A stretch of 64,000 nt of DNA, from contig NZ_MQUC01000003.1 of assembly GCF_002994045.1 (NCBI RefSeq), positions 2,084,501 to 2,148,500 of the forward strand, in the 5' to 3' direction. Source of the DNA: Nonlabens agnitus. Lineage in GTDB: Bacteria; Bacteroidota; Bacteroidia; Flavobacteriales; Flavobacteriaceae. Below the pieces are notes generated by a model that worked only from the letters and a program-made list of their open reading frames with translations, ran no database searches and had not been told where the DNA came from. A program made the position numbers and the translations under genes. This document shows, piece by piece, positions 1-8,371 of the stretch (position 1 is the first letter of the stretch; each line of letters begins with the position of its first letter).

Positions 1-308
1 ATGTCGCTCTGGACCGCAGCTTCAAGCATGAAGACCTCATGAAAATACGCAACGGTGTCACCATCGAGGGCGAAGAAATTAAAGTCGAGGACATAAATTA
101 TGTGGAAGGCGGCAAGAACAACGAGATAGGTATCGAGGTGCACAGCGGCAAGGACAACATCGTACAACGTATCTTTGACAGTGTAGGCTATGAAGTGGTG
201 ACTCTGGATCGTGTCGTTATAGGTGGCCTGACTAAAAAAGACTTGCCTCGTGGTCACTATAGATTACTAAGCAAACAAGAGATTATCAACCTTAAAATGC
301 TCGCATAA
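1..308 (+). CDS. RluB/RsuA-type pseudouridine synthase, C-terminal part (5' end outside window)
   Basis: The reading frame is open from base 3 (VALDRSFKHEDL...) and stops at 308, so this is the 3' end of a gene that begins before the window. The LDR...ED...ML..G..IEGEE pattern followed by IEVHSGKDNIVQRIF, VVTLDRVVIGGLTKKDLPRGHYR and LLSKQEI is the C-terminal half of the RsuA/RluB/RluE/RluF family, which converts specific uridines of rRNA to pseudouridine. The catalytic Asp and the S4 domain would be upstream and cannot be seen. The ATG at 39 is internal to the frame and is not the start. Family assignment is firm; which rRNA uridine is modified cannot be told from this fragment. Confidence 0.85.
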   Translation, partial: VALDRSFKHEDLMKIRNGVTIEGEEIKVEDINYVEGGKNNEIGIEVHSGKDNIVQRIFDSVGYEVVTLDRVVIGGLTKKDLPRGHYRLLSKQEIINLKMLA

Positions 309-382
309 TTTAATATTTGTATAACATAGAAGTTGCGAGCAAATAAGATATTAGCCTTTTAAATTACATTTAAAACAACCTA

Positions 383-1774
383 TTGAATACTAAGTACATC
401 GATCTCATTGATCAGACCTACCACTTTCCTACGGAAGAGTTTGACATCAAAGAAAAGCAACTGCACTTCCACGGTATTGACCTCATGAAACTGGTCCAGG
501 AATATGGCAGCCCATTGAAGTTCACGTATCTACCTAAAATTTCAGAGAACATCAACCGTGCAAAAGGATGGTTTGAATCCGCTTTCGCGAAAGCGGACTA
601 TCAAGCAAAATATCGTTACTGCTATTGCACTAAGAGTTCCCATTTTAAGTACGTGCTGGATGAGGCGCTCAAAAATGATATCCATGTCGAGACCAGTAGT
701 GCTTTTGATATTAATATTGTAAAGAGCCTTAGAGAAAGTGGTAAGATCACCAAGGATACTTTTGTGATTTGCAACGGCTTCAAACGTGATTTGTACATAG
801 AGAATATCGCTAGCCTGATTGATTCTGGACAGCACAATTGTATTCCTGTAATTGACAATCATGAAGAGTTGCCATTACTTCAACAAGCGACGGAAAAGAA
901 ATTCAAAGTAGGAATACGCATTGCCAGTGAGGAAGAGCCAAAATTTGAATTCTACACCAGTAGATTGGGAATAGGCTATAAAAACATCAATGCATTTTAC
1001 AAAAACCAGATTGAAGGTAACGATCAAGTAGAGCTCAAAATGCTTCACTTTTTTATCAATACCGGTATACGCGACACGGCTTATTACTGGAACGAACTTC
1101 ACAAGTGTTTGAAGGTTTACATAGGTCTTAAAAAAATATGTCCATCTCTGGACAGCTTGAATATAGGTGGTGGTTTCCCTATCAAAAACAGTCTAGCTTT
1201 TGATTTTGATTATGAATACATGATTGAAGAGATCGTGAGCCAGATCAAAATCGTTTGTGACGATGCAGAAGTGCCAGTTCCAGATCTTTTCACAGAATTT
1301 GGATCTTTTACCGTTGGAGAAAGCGGTGGCGCGATCTACAAGATTCTACACCAAAAGCAGCAAAACGACCGTGAGAAATGGAGCATGATCAACAGCTCTT
1401 TTATCACCACATTACCAGATTCTTGGGCGATAAGCAAACGCTTTATTTTGTTGCCTCTTAACCGCTGGAATGATGAATATGAACGCGTCCTTTTAGGAGG
1501 GTTGACTTGCGATAGTGATGACTACTACAACAGTGAGCAAAACGTCAATGCCATTTACCTACCTAAATATCACAAGGACAAACCTACTTACATAGGCTTT
1601 TTCAACACAGGTGCATACCAGGAAACCATAGGCGGTTATGGAGGTATTCAGCACTGTTTGATACCAGCGCCTAAGCATGTTTTGATCGATAGAGATGAGA
1701 ATGGCGAGATCGTGACAGAGTTGTTTAGAGACCAGCAAACCTCTGAACAGATGCTTGAAATTTTGGGATACTAA
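383..1774 (+). CDS. speA: Biosynthetic arginine decarboxylase, short Bacteroidota type
   Basis: 463 aa, PLP-dependent fold-III decarboxylase that makes agmatine from arginine. Landmarks are the PLP-lysine region YCYCTKSSHFKYVLDEAL (about residues 77-94), HVETSSAFDINI, the glycine-rich NIGGGFPI phosphate-binding loop, and the C-terminal LLGGLTCDSDDYY segment, whose Cys and Asp complete the partner active site. The start is TTG at 383; it gives MNTKYIDLI, the N-terminus I expect for flavobacterial homologues, and no nearer ATG fits. It lies 52 bp before agmatinase, and agmatine is the substrate of that enzyme, so a polyamine operon is likely. One copy of the dispersed palindrome (581-594) is read here as AFAKA at about residues 67-71, between conserved blocks. 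Confidence 0.9.
   Translation: MNTKYIDLIDQTYHFPTEEFDIKEKQLHFHGIDLMKLVQEYGSPLKFTYLPKISENINRAKGWFESAFAKADYQAKYRYCYCTKSSHFKYVLDEALKNDIHVETSSAFDINIVKSLRESGKITKDTFVICNGFKRDLYIENIASLIDSGQHNCIPVIDNHEELPLLQQATEKKFKVGIRIASEEEPKFEFYTSRLGIGYKNINAFYKNQIEGNDQVELKMLHFFINTGIRDTAYYWNELHKCLKVYIGLKKICPSLDSLNIGGGFPIKNSLAFDFDYEYMIEEIVSQIKIVCDDAEVPVPDLFTEFGSFTVGESGGAIYKILHQKQQNDREKWSMINSSFITTLPDSWAISKRFILLPLNRWNDEYERVLLGGLTCDSDDYYNSEQNVNAIYLPKYHKDKPTYIGFFNTGAYQETIGGYGGIQHCLIPAPKHVLIDRDENGEIVTELFRDQQTSEQMLEILGY
581..594. repeat. Dispersed palindrome GCTTTCGCGAAAGC, copy 1 (in speA)
   Basis: Perfect 14-bp core; flanking bases extend the dyad to 20 bp (578-597, TCC...GGA). It is read in frame as AFAKA in arginine decarboxylase. 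Confidence 0.97.
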
Positions 1775-1826
1775 ATCCTCAAGTCATATTTATTATATTT
1801 AAACCTTTGACATTAAATAATTTATC

Positions 1827-2765
1827 ATGAGTACATCTAACTATGCCGGCATCGAGGATCAATATGCTGGATTGGATAACGCATCCATAGTTTTGATCCC
1901 TGTTCCCTATGATGGAACCAGTACCTGGCAAAAAGGAGCCGATAAAGGTCCAGATGCTTTTCTCGACGCGAGTCGCAACATGGAATTATATGACATTGAA
2001 ACAGATACTGAAGTGTATCAACACGGTATTTATCTGGCAGATCCAGTTTCAGAGAACTCTTCTCCAGAAAAAATGGTGGATGCCGTTCATGCCGCAACCA
2101 AAAAATACATCAAGAGAAATAAGTTCGTAACGCTTTTTGGTGGCGAGCATTCCATCTCCATAGGTAGCATTCGCGCCTTTAACGAGATGTTTGAAAACTT
2201 GAGCGTACTGCAGATCGATGCTCACGCAGATCTGCGTAAAACCTATGATGGCAGCAGCTGCAACCACGCATGTGCTGTATATGAAGCCAGCCAAAATACA
2301 AATCTTGTTCAAGTAGGTATACGCAGTATGGACAGCATTGAGCTAGGCATCAATGATGAAGAAAAAATATTCTATGCGCATGAAATGGTGCAGGATGATT
2401 ACTGGTCAGAAAAAGCAACTGAAGCGTTGACTGAAAACGTTTTTATCACCATCGATCTTGACGGTTTTGATCCATCCATTTGCCCGTCTACCGGTACACC
2501 AGAACCTGGAGGTTTGTTTTGGTACGAGACCCTAGACTTTTTGAGAGGCGTCTTTGAAGAAAAGAACGTCGTAGGTTTTGACATCGTAGAATTATGTCCT
2601 AATCCTAATGAGAAGTCGTCAGATTTTCTTGCGGCAAAATTGTACTACAAGATGCTGAGCTACAAATTCAAAGACATCGCACTAGAAGGTGAAGAAGGCT
2701 ATGATGCAGACAAAGGTTTTGCAAAAGCCGGACTTAAGAAAATGAAAAATATCAACGAGGACTAG
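1827..2765 (+). CDS. speB: Agmatinase (arginase/ureohydrolase family)
   Basis: 312 aa. Hydrolyses agmatine to putrescine and urea with a binuclear Mn centre. The metal ligands are all visible: GGEHS (about residue 110), DAHADLR (about 133-139), and the late DLDGFDPS pair. The start ATG at 1827 follows speA by 52 bp and is followed 18 bp after its stop by the deoxyhypusine-synthase-like gene, so the three genes probably form one transcript. The C-terminal 25 residues (GEEGYDADKGFAKAGLKK...) are a short charged tail beyond the catalytic fold. Separating agmatinase from arginase or formimidoylglutamase rests mainly on the arginine decarboxylase neighbour. Confidence 0.92.
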   Translation: MSTSNYAGIEDQYAGLDNASIVLIPVPYDGTSTWQKGADKGPDAFLDASRNMELYDIETDTEVYQHGIYLADPVSENSSPEKMVDAVHAATKKYIKRNKFVTLFGGEHSISIGSIRAFNEMFENLSVLQIDAHADLRKTYDGSSCNHACAVYEASQNTNLVQVGIRSMDSIELGINDEEKIFYAHEMVQDDYWSEKATEALTENVFITIDLDGFDPSICPSTGTPEPGGLFWYETLDFLRGVFEEKNVVGFDIVELCPNPNEKSSDFLAAKLYYKMLSYKFKDIALEGEEGYDADKGFAKAGLKKMKNINED

Positions 2766-2783
2766 ATCCTCAAAAACACATCC

Positions 2784-3752
2784 ATGAGTAAACCAATTAC
2801 TGATTTCATAGAAAAATATTTCCTACACTTTAATGGCGCTGCGTTAGTAGATGCTGCAAAAGGATATGAGGACCAACTCAACAATGGCTCAAAAATGCTG
2901 GTATCACTAGCTGGTGCCATGAGTACTGCCGAAATAGGGAAGATTTTTGCCGAAATCATTCGCCAAGAAAAAGTACACATTGTATCCTGTACTGGTGCCA
3001 ACCTTGAGGAAGATTTGATGAATCTTGTAGCGCACTCGCACTACAAACGCGTGCCTAACTATCGTGATTTGACCCCTCAAGATGAATGGGATTTATTGGA
3101 AAAAGGATTGAATCGAGTAACAGACACCTGTATTCCAGAAGAAGAAGCCTTTAGAAGACTGCAAGAACATATCGTCAAGATCTGGAAAGATGCCGAAGCC
3201 AAAGGCGAGCGCTATTTCCCACACGAGTACATGTACAAGTTGTTGTTGAGCGGCGTGCTGGAAGAATACTATGAAATCCCAATCGAAAATTCATGGATGT
3301 ATGCGGCCGCCAAGGCCAATTTACCTATTGTCGTACCAGGTTGGGAAGACAGTACTATGGGAAACATTTTTGCTAGCTATGTTCTTAAAGGCGAGCTCAA
3401 GGCAAGTACGGTGAAAAGCGGTATTGAATACATGACCTATCTCGCAGACTGGTACACGGACAATAGCGAGAACGGTATAGGATTTTTCCAAATAGGTGGT
3501 GGTATCGCAGGTGACTTCCCTATTTGTGTGGTGCCTATGTTGTATCAGGACATGGAGCGCACGGACACGCCATTCTGGAGCTATTTCTGTCAAATTTCTG
3601 ACTCTACGACCAGTTATGGAAGTTATTCTGGTGCCGTTCCCAATGAAAAAATCACATGGGGAAAATTGGACATCGATACTCCTAAATTTATCGTGGAGAG
3701 TGATGCCACCATCGTGGCACCATTGATCTTTGCCTATTTATTGGAAATGTAG
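2784..3752 (+). CDS. Deoxyhypusine synthase-like protein (probable homospermidine/polyamine-forming enzyme)
   Basis: 322 aa, member of the DHS family, NAD-dependent enzymes that move the aminobutyl group of spermidine. The lysine corresponding to the catalytic Lys of human DHS is present in EKITWGKLD near the C-terminus, and GAN..EDL and QIGGGIAGDFPI match NAD-binding blocks. Bacteria lack eIF5A, and bacterial members of this family have been shown to act on putrescine to give homospermidine. The position directly behind speA and speB, which supply putrescine, agrees with that. The exact product is inferred. The start ATG at 2784 is 18 bp from the agmatinase stop. A palindrome copy follows the stop by 16 bp. 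Confidence 0.85.
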   Translation: MSKPITDFIEKYFLHFNGAALVDAAKGYEDQLNNGSKMLVSLAGAMSTAEIGKIFAEIIRQEKVHIVSCTGANLEEDLMNLVAHSHYKRVPNYRDLTPQDEWDLLEKGLNRVTDTCIPEEEAFRRLQEHIVKIWKDAEAKGERYFPHEYMYKLLLSGVLEEYYEIPIENSWMYAAAKANLPIVVPGWEDSTMGNIFASYVLKGELKASTVKSGIEYMTYLADWYTDNSENGIGFFQIGGGIAGDFPICVVPMLYQDMERTDTPFWSYFCQISDSTTSYGSYSGAVPNEKITWGKLDIDTPKFIVESDATIVAPLIFAYLLEM

Positions 3753-3768
3753 ATGGTAGTATAAGTTC

Positions 3769-3782
3769 GCTTTCGCGAAAGC
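3769..3782. repeat. Dispersed palindrome, copy 2 (intergenic)
   Basis: Perfect core, extended to the 20-bp form TTCGCTTTCGCGAAAGCGAA at 3766-3785. It lies between the deoxyhypusine synthase-like gene and the lipoprotein gene on the same strand. No T-tract follows, so it is not a standard terminator. Confidence 0.97.
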
Positions 3783-3818
3783 GAAAACAAAACCATCTAT
3801 CATCAATTAAAAAACATC

Positions 3819-4217
3819 ATGAAAAATATACTGACACTTTTTGCTATCGCACTCGTACTTACCAGTTGTGGTTCCAAAAAAGACACTAATAAGGTAAGCA
3901 GAGATTTCAACATTGAGATCCTATCAATTTACAACAACGAGGTCAAATTGAAATGTACCCAAGGCTGTAAATGGACAGAATTAGCGTTTGAATTAAATAA
4001 TAATGAGTCTCTAGGAATTGACGCGTACGGTATCACAGATCCCATCAACACGCTAGCAGATCTAAGCGACGACCTACCCGATTTTAAATTCACCATGGTC
4101 AAAACGGACAATGGCCTAACTCTTGAACGTATACGTGATACAGGCTGGAACAAACTATCGTTTGCCTGCTACCGCGAGTGCAATAAAAGAATCAACTATG
4201 AAGGTACTGAAGACTGA
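3819..4217 (+). CDS. Small lipoprotein, unknown function
   Basis: 132 aa. The N-terminus MKNILTLFAIALVLTSCGSKKD is a lipoprotein signal with the lipobox LTSC; mature Cys is about residue 17. The mature part has further cysteines (CTQGC and ACYREC), which could form two disulfides in the periplasm or at the cell surface. No domain recognised. It is followed by a clear intrinsic terminator, so the polyamine-side transcription unit or this gene ends there. Confidence 0.75.
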   Translation: MKNILTLFAIALVLTSCGSKKDTNKVSRDFNIEILSIYNNEVKLKCTQGCKWTELAFELNNNESLGIDAYGITDPINTLADLSDDLPDFKFTMVKTDNGLTLERIRDTGWNKLSFACYRECNKRINYEGTED

Positions 4218-4251
4218 TGCACATCGCTCAAGCAGCAACTAGAACTAAAAC

Positions 4252-4284
4252 AACCTGTATGTTTCAAATCCTACAGGTTTTTTT
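4252..4284 (+). terminator. Intrinsic terminator after the lipoprotein gene
   Basis: Perfect 8-bp stem AACCTGTA / TACAGGTT with a 12-nt loop, followed immediately by a run of T (through 4284). It lies 35 bp after the stop at 4217. Confidence 0.85.
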
Positions 4285-4356
4285 GTGCCTATTAATTAAC
4301 AGCTTCTAGGTATCCTAAAAACGGCATCTACAGTACCTTTACAACCATTAATTCAT

Positions 4357-5904
4357 ATGACAATGAGCACCGTAAATATTGATAAAATTGACAATTTAAC
4401 CCTTGAATTTCTCAAGTTGGAAGACTATGAGCAATTGAGGCACGCGATGATTGACTCTTATACCAATCTGCCAGATTCCATCTGGAGTAGAGAACAAATA
4501 AAGGCCTTGACCAACAAGTTTCCCGAAGGCCAGGTCGTCTTAAAAGTCAATGAAGAAATCGTGGCTTGTGCCTTGTCCATTGTCGTGAAGTACGAGGATT
4601 TTAAAGGCAATTACACCTATGAACAAGTAACGGGCAACTACAAGTTTACCACGCATGATGATGAAGGTGATGTGCTTTATGGTATTGAGGTGTTCATCAA
4701 ACCGCAGTTCCGTGGGATGCGATTGGGTCGTCGATTGTATGATTATCGCAAGGAATTGTGTGAGAATATGAACTTGCGAGGAATCGCTTTTGGCGGTAGG
4801 ATTCCAGGCTATCACAATTATGCCAAGGAGTTGACACCTAAACAATACATTGAGAAGGTGCGCATGAAGGAGATCAATGATCCTGTATTGAACTTTCAGC
4901 TGAGTAATGACTTTCACGTTTCCAGAGTTTTAAAAAACTATCTGGATGAGGACGCCGCTTCAAAACAATACGCTGTTTTACTAGAATGGGATAATATTTA
5001 TTATACCGCACCACTTAAGGCCGACGATACTAAAACCGTTAAAAGTACCGTGCGTCTCGGTTTGATACAGTGGCAAATGCGACCCTATTCTGGTATTGAG
5101 GAATTGATGCAACAGGTAGAATATTTTGTGGATAGCCTTGCTGCCTATAGATCTGATTTTGCGTTGTTCCCAGAGTATTTTAATGCTCCGCTTATGGCTG
5201 CCTATAATGATCATAGCGTGAGCGATGCTATACGTGAACTGGCAAAATACACAGCTATGATTAGAGATAAATTCTCTGACCTAGCCATTAAATACAACAT
5301 CAATATCATCACAGGCTCCATGCCTGAAATTATCGATGGGCACCTATATAATATTGGGAATTTGTGCCATCGTGATGGTCGAGTGGAACAATATGAAAAG
5401 ATCCATGTCACTCCGGACGAGCAAAAAGTTTGGGGATTGAGCAACGGTAGCAAGATCCAAACCTTTGATACAGACTGCGGTAAAATAGGAATTCTTATTT
5501 GTTATGACAGTGAGTTCCCAGAACTAAGTCGCATCATGGCGCAAGATGGCATGCAAATTCTCTTTGTTCCTTTCTTGACAGATACCCAAAATGCTTATGC
5601 ACGCGTGCGATTGTGTTGCCAGGCTCGAGCGGTAGAGAATGAGTGTTATGTGGCGATTGCTGGAAGCGTTGGTAATTTACCTGCGGTAGAGAATATGGAT
5701 ATTTCTTATGCCCAAAGCGCGGTATTCACACCATGTGATTTTGCGTTCCCATCCAATGGTGTCAAAGCAGAAACCACTCCTAATACAGAGATGATCCTAG
5801 TTGCAGATGTAGACATGGATTTACTTAAAGAACTGCACCACAACGGCGCAGTGAAAAACCTCAAGGATAGACGTAAGGATCTATATGAGGTAGTAAAGAA
5901 GTAG
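4357..5904 (+). CDS. GNAT acetyltransferase-carbon-nitrogen hydrolase fusion
   Basis: 515 aa, two domains. Residues about 10-200 are a GNAT N-acetyltransferase; the acetyl-CoA loop is FRGMRLGRRLYDYR (about 118-131). Residues about 230-510 are a nitrilase-superfamily amidohydrolase with all three catalytic residues visible: Glu in FALFPEYFN, Lys in YEKIHVTPDE and Cys in ILICYDSEFPE. This two-domain protein is a known bacterial family whose substrate is not settled. Starts at 4357 and 4363 are both possible; the first is used. A role in amide or polyamine turnover would fit the preceding genes, but a terminator separates them and nothing in the sequence proves it. Confidence 0.85.
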   Translation: MTMSTVNIDKIDNLTLEFLKLEDYEQLRHAMIDSYTNLPDSIWSREQIKALTNKFPEGQVVLKVNEEIVACALSIVVKYEDFKGNYTYEQVTGNYKFTTHDDEGDVLYGIEVFIKPQFRGMRLGRRLYDYRKELCENMNLRGIAFGGRIPGYHNYAKELTPKQYIEKVRMKEINDPVLNFQLSNDFHVSRVLKNYLDEDAASKQYAVLLEWDNIYYTAPLKADDTKTVKSTVRLGLIQWQMRPYSGIEELMQQVEYFVDSLAAYRSDFALFPEYFNAPLMAAYNDHSVSDAIRELAKYTAMIRDKFSDLAIKYNINIITGSMPEIIDGHLYNIGNLCHRDGRVEQYEKIHVTPDEQKVWGLSNGSKIQTFDTDCGKIGILICYDSEFPELSRIMAQDGMQILFVPFLTDTQNAYARVRLCCQARAVENECYVAIAGSVGNLPAVENMDISYAQSAVFTPCDFAFPSNGVKAETTPNTEMILVADVDMDLLKELHHNGAVKNLKDRRKDLYEVVKK

Positions 5905-5942
5905 ATTTCGAAGGAAGTTAAAGATTTTCAGTATATTTAAAT

Positions 5943-6104
5943 ATGAGAAAGAAAATTGAAAATACGGGTGCGATACTCATTACATTACTGATGATGGCCA
6001 CCGCTGCGATAAAATATAACGGCTGGGAACTGGTAGGTGGAATATTCATTGCTATTTGCTTAGGTACCGCCTTGATTGGGTTCGGAAGCTTTACTTCTAA
6101 ATGA
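5943..6104 (+). CDS. Small membrane protein, 53 aa, unknown
   Basis: ATG at 5943, stop TGA at 6104. After MRKKIENTG come two hydrophobic stretches (AILITLLMMATAAIKY and VGGIFIAICLGTALIGF) separated by NGWEL, so a two-helix membrane hairpin with a basic cytoplasmic N-terminus is likely. It fills an otherwise empty 353-bp gap, and a hairpin follows. No family recognised. Confidence 0.6.
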   Translation: MRKKIENTGAILITLLMMATAAIKYNGWELVGGIFIAICLGTALIGFGSFTSK

Positions 6105-6167
6105 ATGGTTTTTAAAAGTCAATTTTCATTAATCTAGAATCCTACTATAGTTCATTTGCTAACAAAC

Positions 6168-6198
6168 AACTCCTTCTAGACGGTGTCTGGAAGGAGTT
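6168..6198. terminator. Hairpin, possible terminator
   Basis: 14-bp arms (6168-6181 and 6185-6198, AACTCCTTC.../...GAAGGAGTT) with one G-T wobble around a 3-base loop. Only a weak T-rich stretch (ATTTGTTTTGG) follows on the plus strand. It closes the 53-aa gene or insulates the next one. Confidence 0.55.
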
Positions 6199-6257
6199 AT
6201 TTGTTTTGGCGATTAATCTGACCAGAGATAGGTTTAGAAAATTTAGAATGAATAATA

Positions 6258-6965
6258 TTGCCAAACCTTAGAGTGAATTTTAAATTGATTTTCGTGAAAA
6301 ATTGGTGTCTATTTTTGGTTGTGACCTGTTTTGTTTCAACAGCACAAGTTTATGAAACAGATCTTGTTATCGGCTTGGTAAATGGCGATGAGCTTTATGG
6401 AAGGGCTGAAATACCTAAAAAAACGAATCAACCCATAATCTTAAAACAATCAGATTTTGATTCACCACTGGTCTTGCAACCGCATGAAATTGAATATATT
6501 ATCCTTGATATTTTAGTCACTGCAAAAAGTAATTTTTTCTTTCCAGAAAATCCAAAAGATGAAGAGGAGAGACTTTATTTAGTAAGTTATAATTTGGGAA
6601 CAGAAGAGAGGCCAGAATGGGTGTATGTTCAGGAAATTATTTCTGGCGATCTGTCCTATTATGGCTATCACATTACCGCTAAAGAAAAGTCCGAATATAT
6701 TAATTCTGTTGGTGGAATGGGCGCTGGGTCATACCCAGTTCCAATCGGATCGAGATATACTTTTGATATCGGTAGATATTTCTATAAAACTTATGATGGC
6801 ACCATTTACAGAGAAAAAGGTTCCAAAGCCTCATTTTTAAGCAAAAATGCAGATGTTTTGATGTCTGACTGTATGGATTTGGTAAAATCCATTCGCGAAA
6901 AAAAACGATTTGAAGAAGGTGACGTTGATCAGTTCATTTACAAATATAATCAAGGCTGTTACTAG
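6258..6965 (+). CDS. Exported protein of unknown function
   Basis: Up to 235 aa. The N-terminus has a signal-like segment (NWCLFLVVTCFVSTAQ) ending at a plausible cleavage site before VYETD. No ATG is available. The frame opens with TTG at 6258, and a GTG reading MKNWCLFL... a little downstream would give a cleaner signal peptide, so the start is uncertain. The mature part begins with LVIGLVNGDELYGRAEIP, reminiscent of small barrel folds, but I do not recognise the family. It converges on the glycosyltransferase genes, with only 11 bp between the stops. Confidence 0.6.
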   Translation: MPNLRVNFKLIFVKNWCLFLVVTCFVSTAQVYETDLVIGLVNGDELYGRAEIPKKTNQPIILKQSDFDSPLVLQPHEIEYIILDILVTAKSNFFFPENPKDEEERLYLVSYNLGTEERPEWVYVQEIISGDLSYYGYHITAKEKSEYINSVGGMGAGSYPVPIGSRYTFDIGRYFYKTYDGTIYREKGSKASFLSKNADVLMSDCMDLVKSIREKKRFEEGDVDQFIYKYNQGCY

Positions 6966-6976
6966 AGAGATTTAGG

Positions 6977-8371
6977 CTAGTTAAGCATTAGCTCTTTATT
7001 TCGCTTTCGCGAAAGCAACTCAAACACCAACATCCCAACAACACATAAATATTCCACCGCAATCCACCACAAATTTTCCTGATAGGTTGCGTTTGAATAG
7101 GCCGAATAACTGACGAAAACCATAAAACTCCAGACAATCATGTACCTATATCTCGTAAAAACCGAAAACAAAAGTGGTATCGTCAAATACCATGGATGAA
7201 CCGTCGTGGACAGCAGCAGATAAATCGTGAACGAGAAAAGAATACTACCCAGCAAGATTTCTGGAAACTGATTCTTCCTCAATGCGGCCATCAAAATAAC
7301 AGTAGCCAACGTAATTAACGGTAAAATCTTCCCGACCGTTCCTATAATGTTATAACCGGTGACTTCATAGCCTATGGCTCGAATAACGTAGTAAATACTA
7401 GCATTAAATTCAAAGCTATTGAACCATAACCCTACACTAGATCCATATTTTTCAAACAATTCTGCAGATAGAAATGGTGCAAAGCCAGCAATAACAACGA
7501 TCGCCAGGATACCGAAAAATAAAAAAAGCTTACGCCACTTCAAGGACTTCAGCAGCAACGGGAAAATGATAACCGGCAATAGTTTTAAAAGTACTCCTAA
7601 ACCCAAATAAATAGGACTCTTGATTCTATCGTAACAGATGAAATGATAGACTCCAATGAGCATTAAACAGGCCATGACGCCTTCCCAATGAAGGTTGCCC
7701 GTCAATTCAATCAGAATAAATGGATTGAGGTAATAGAGTAAGATCAGCTGTTCTGGTTTGCCTAGAATACGAAGTAATTTGACACCGTATAAAAAGATCA
7801 AAACCTCTGCAATAATAATAAAAACTCGCATCCAGACCACCGTCATAACAATGCTGTTGCCTCCTAAGAAAGCGGCTGAAGCAAAAAATAGCTGGTTGAA
7901 TGGTGGATAATTGGTATAGTGTCCACTGGACAGTTCGCCCATGGAGGCATGCAGCAAATCTGCATTGGGTATGAAGTCTACACCAGTTGCGAGGAGCTCA
8001 TCGGGCAGATATAGGTATGGATTATAGCCATTAAGTAGCATGTGCCCATCCCAAATGAATCTGAAAAAATCCTGCGACAAATTGGGTGTATCCCATAAGA
8101 AAACCAATCGCAAGGCCACACCTACCAACAACCAGGCTAGAATATGTGGCTTAGCTTGTGTTTTGAAAGAAAGCCATTCTGGAAATAACTGTAACTCCTT
8201 TTTACGGGAATAGTCAGCGATCCAGTAAAAGCCTAGGAATAAAACAAACAGTCCTGAATAAAGGAGAAGATTGTCGAGAAACTGCTTTCGCGAAAGCGAA
8301 CTAAAAATAGCATAGCCAAAAAAGCTGAGGATGAGTAGGATCCCAAAGCCATTTTGCAGCCGCGTCTTCAT
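6977..8371 (-). CDS. Integral membrane GT-C-type glycosyltransferase
   Basis: 464 aa with about 11-12 hydrophobic segments. Features are typical of polyprenol-phosphate-sugar dependent mannosyltransferases (GT-C fold, DUF2029-like): an early luminal acidic motif (DTPNLSQDFFRFIWDGHMLLNGYNPYLY, acidic residues near 94-106) and a late VHPWYL segment. It is the last of three minus-strand glycosyltransferase genes, starting one base after its neighbour's stop. The DPM1-like gene upstream could make its lipid-linked donor. Two copies of the dispersed palindrome lie inside this gene: one near the N-terminus, read SLSRKQ, and one near the C-terminus, read LSRKRN. The acceptor is unknown. Confidence 0.7.
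   Translation of the reverse strand: MKTRLQNGFGILLILSFFGYAIFSSLSRKQFLDNLLLYSGLFVLFLGFYWIADYSRKKELQLFPEWLSFKTQAKPHILAWLLVGVALRLVFLWDTPNLSQDFFRFIWDGHMLLNGYNPYLYLPDELLATGVDFIPNADLLHASMGELSSGHYTNYPPFNQLFFASAAFLGGNSIVMTVVWMRVFIIIAEVLIFLYGVKLLRILGKPEQLILLYYLNPFILIELTGNLHWEGVMACLMLIGVYHFICYDRIKSPIYLGLGVLLKLLPVIIFPLLLKSLKWRKLFLFFGILAIVVIAGFAPFLSAELFEKYGSSVGLWFNSFEFNASIYYVIRAIGYEVTGYNIIGTVGKILPLITLATVILMAALRKNQFPEILLGSILFSFTIYLLLSTTVHPWYLTIPLLFSVFTRYRYMIVWSFMVFVSYSAYSNATYQENLWWIAVEYLCVVGMLVFELLSRKRNKELMLN
7003..7016. repeat. Dispersed palindrome, copy 3 (3' end of GT-C gene)
   Basis: Perfect 14-bp core with no further dyad. It is read LSRKRN on the minus strand, in the C-terminal tail of the membrane glycosyltransferase. 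Confidence 0.97.
8284..8297. repeat. Dispersed palindrome, copy 4 (5' part of GT-C gene)
   Basis: Perfect 14-bp core; read SLSRKQ at about residues 25-30 of the glycosyltransferase. Confidence 0.97.
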
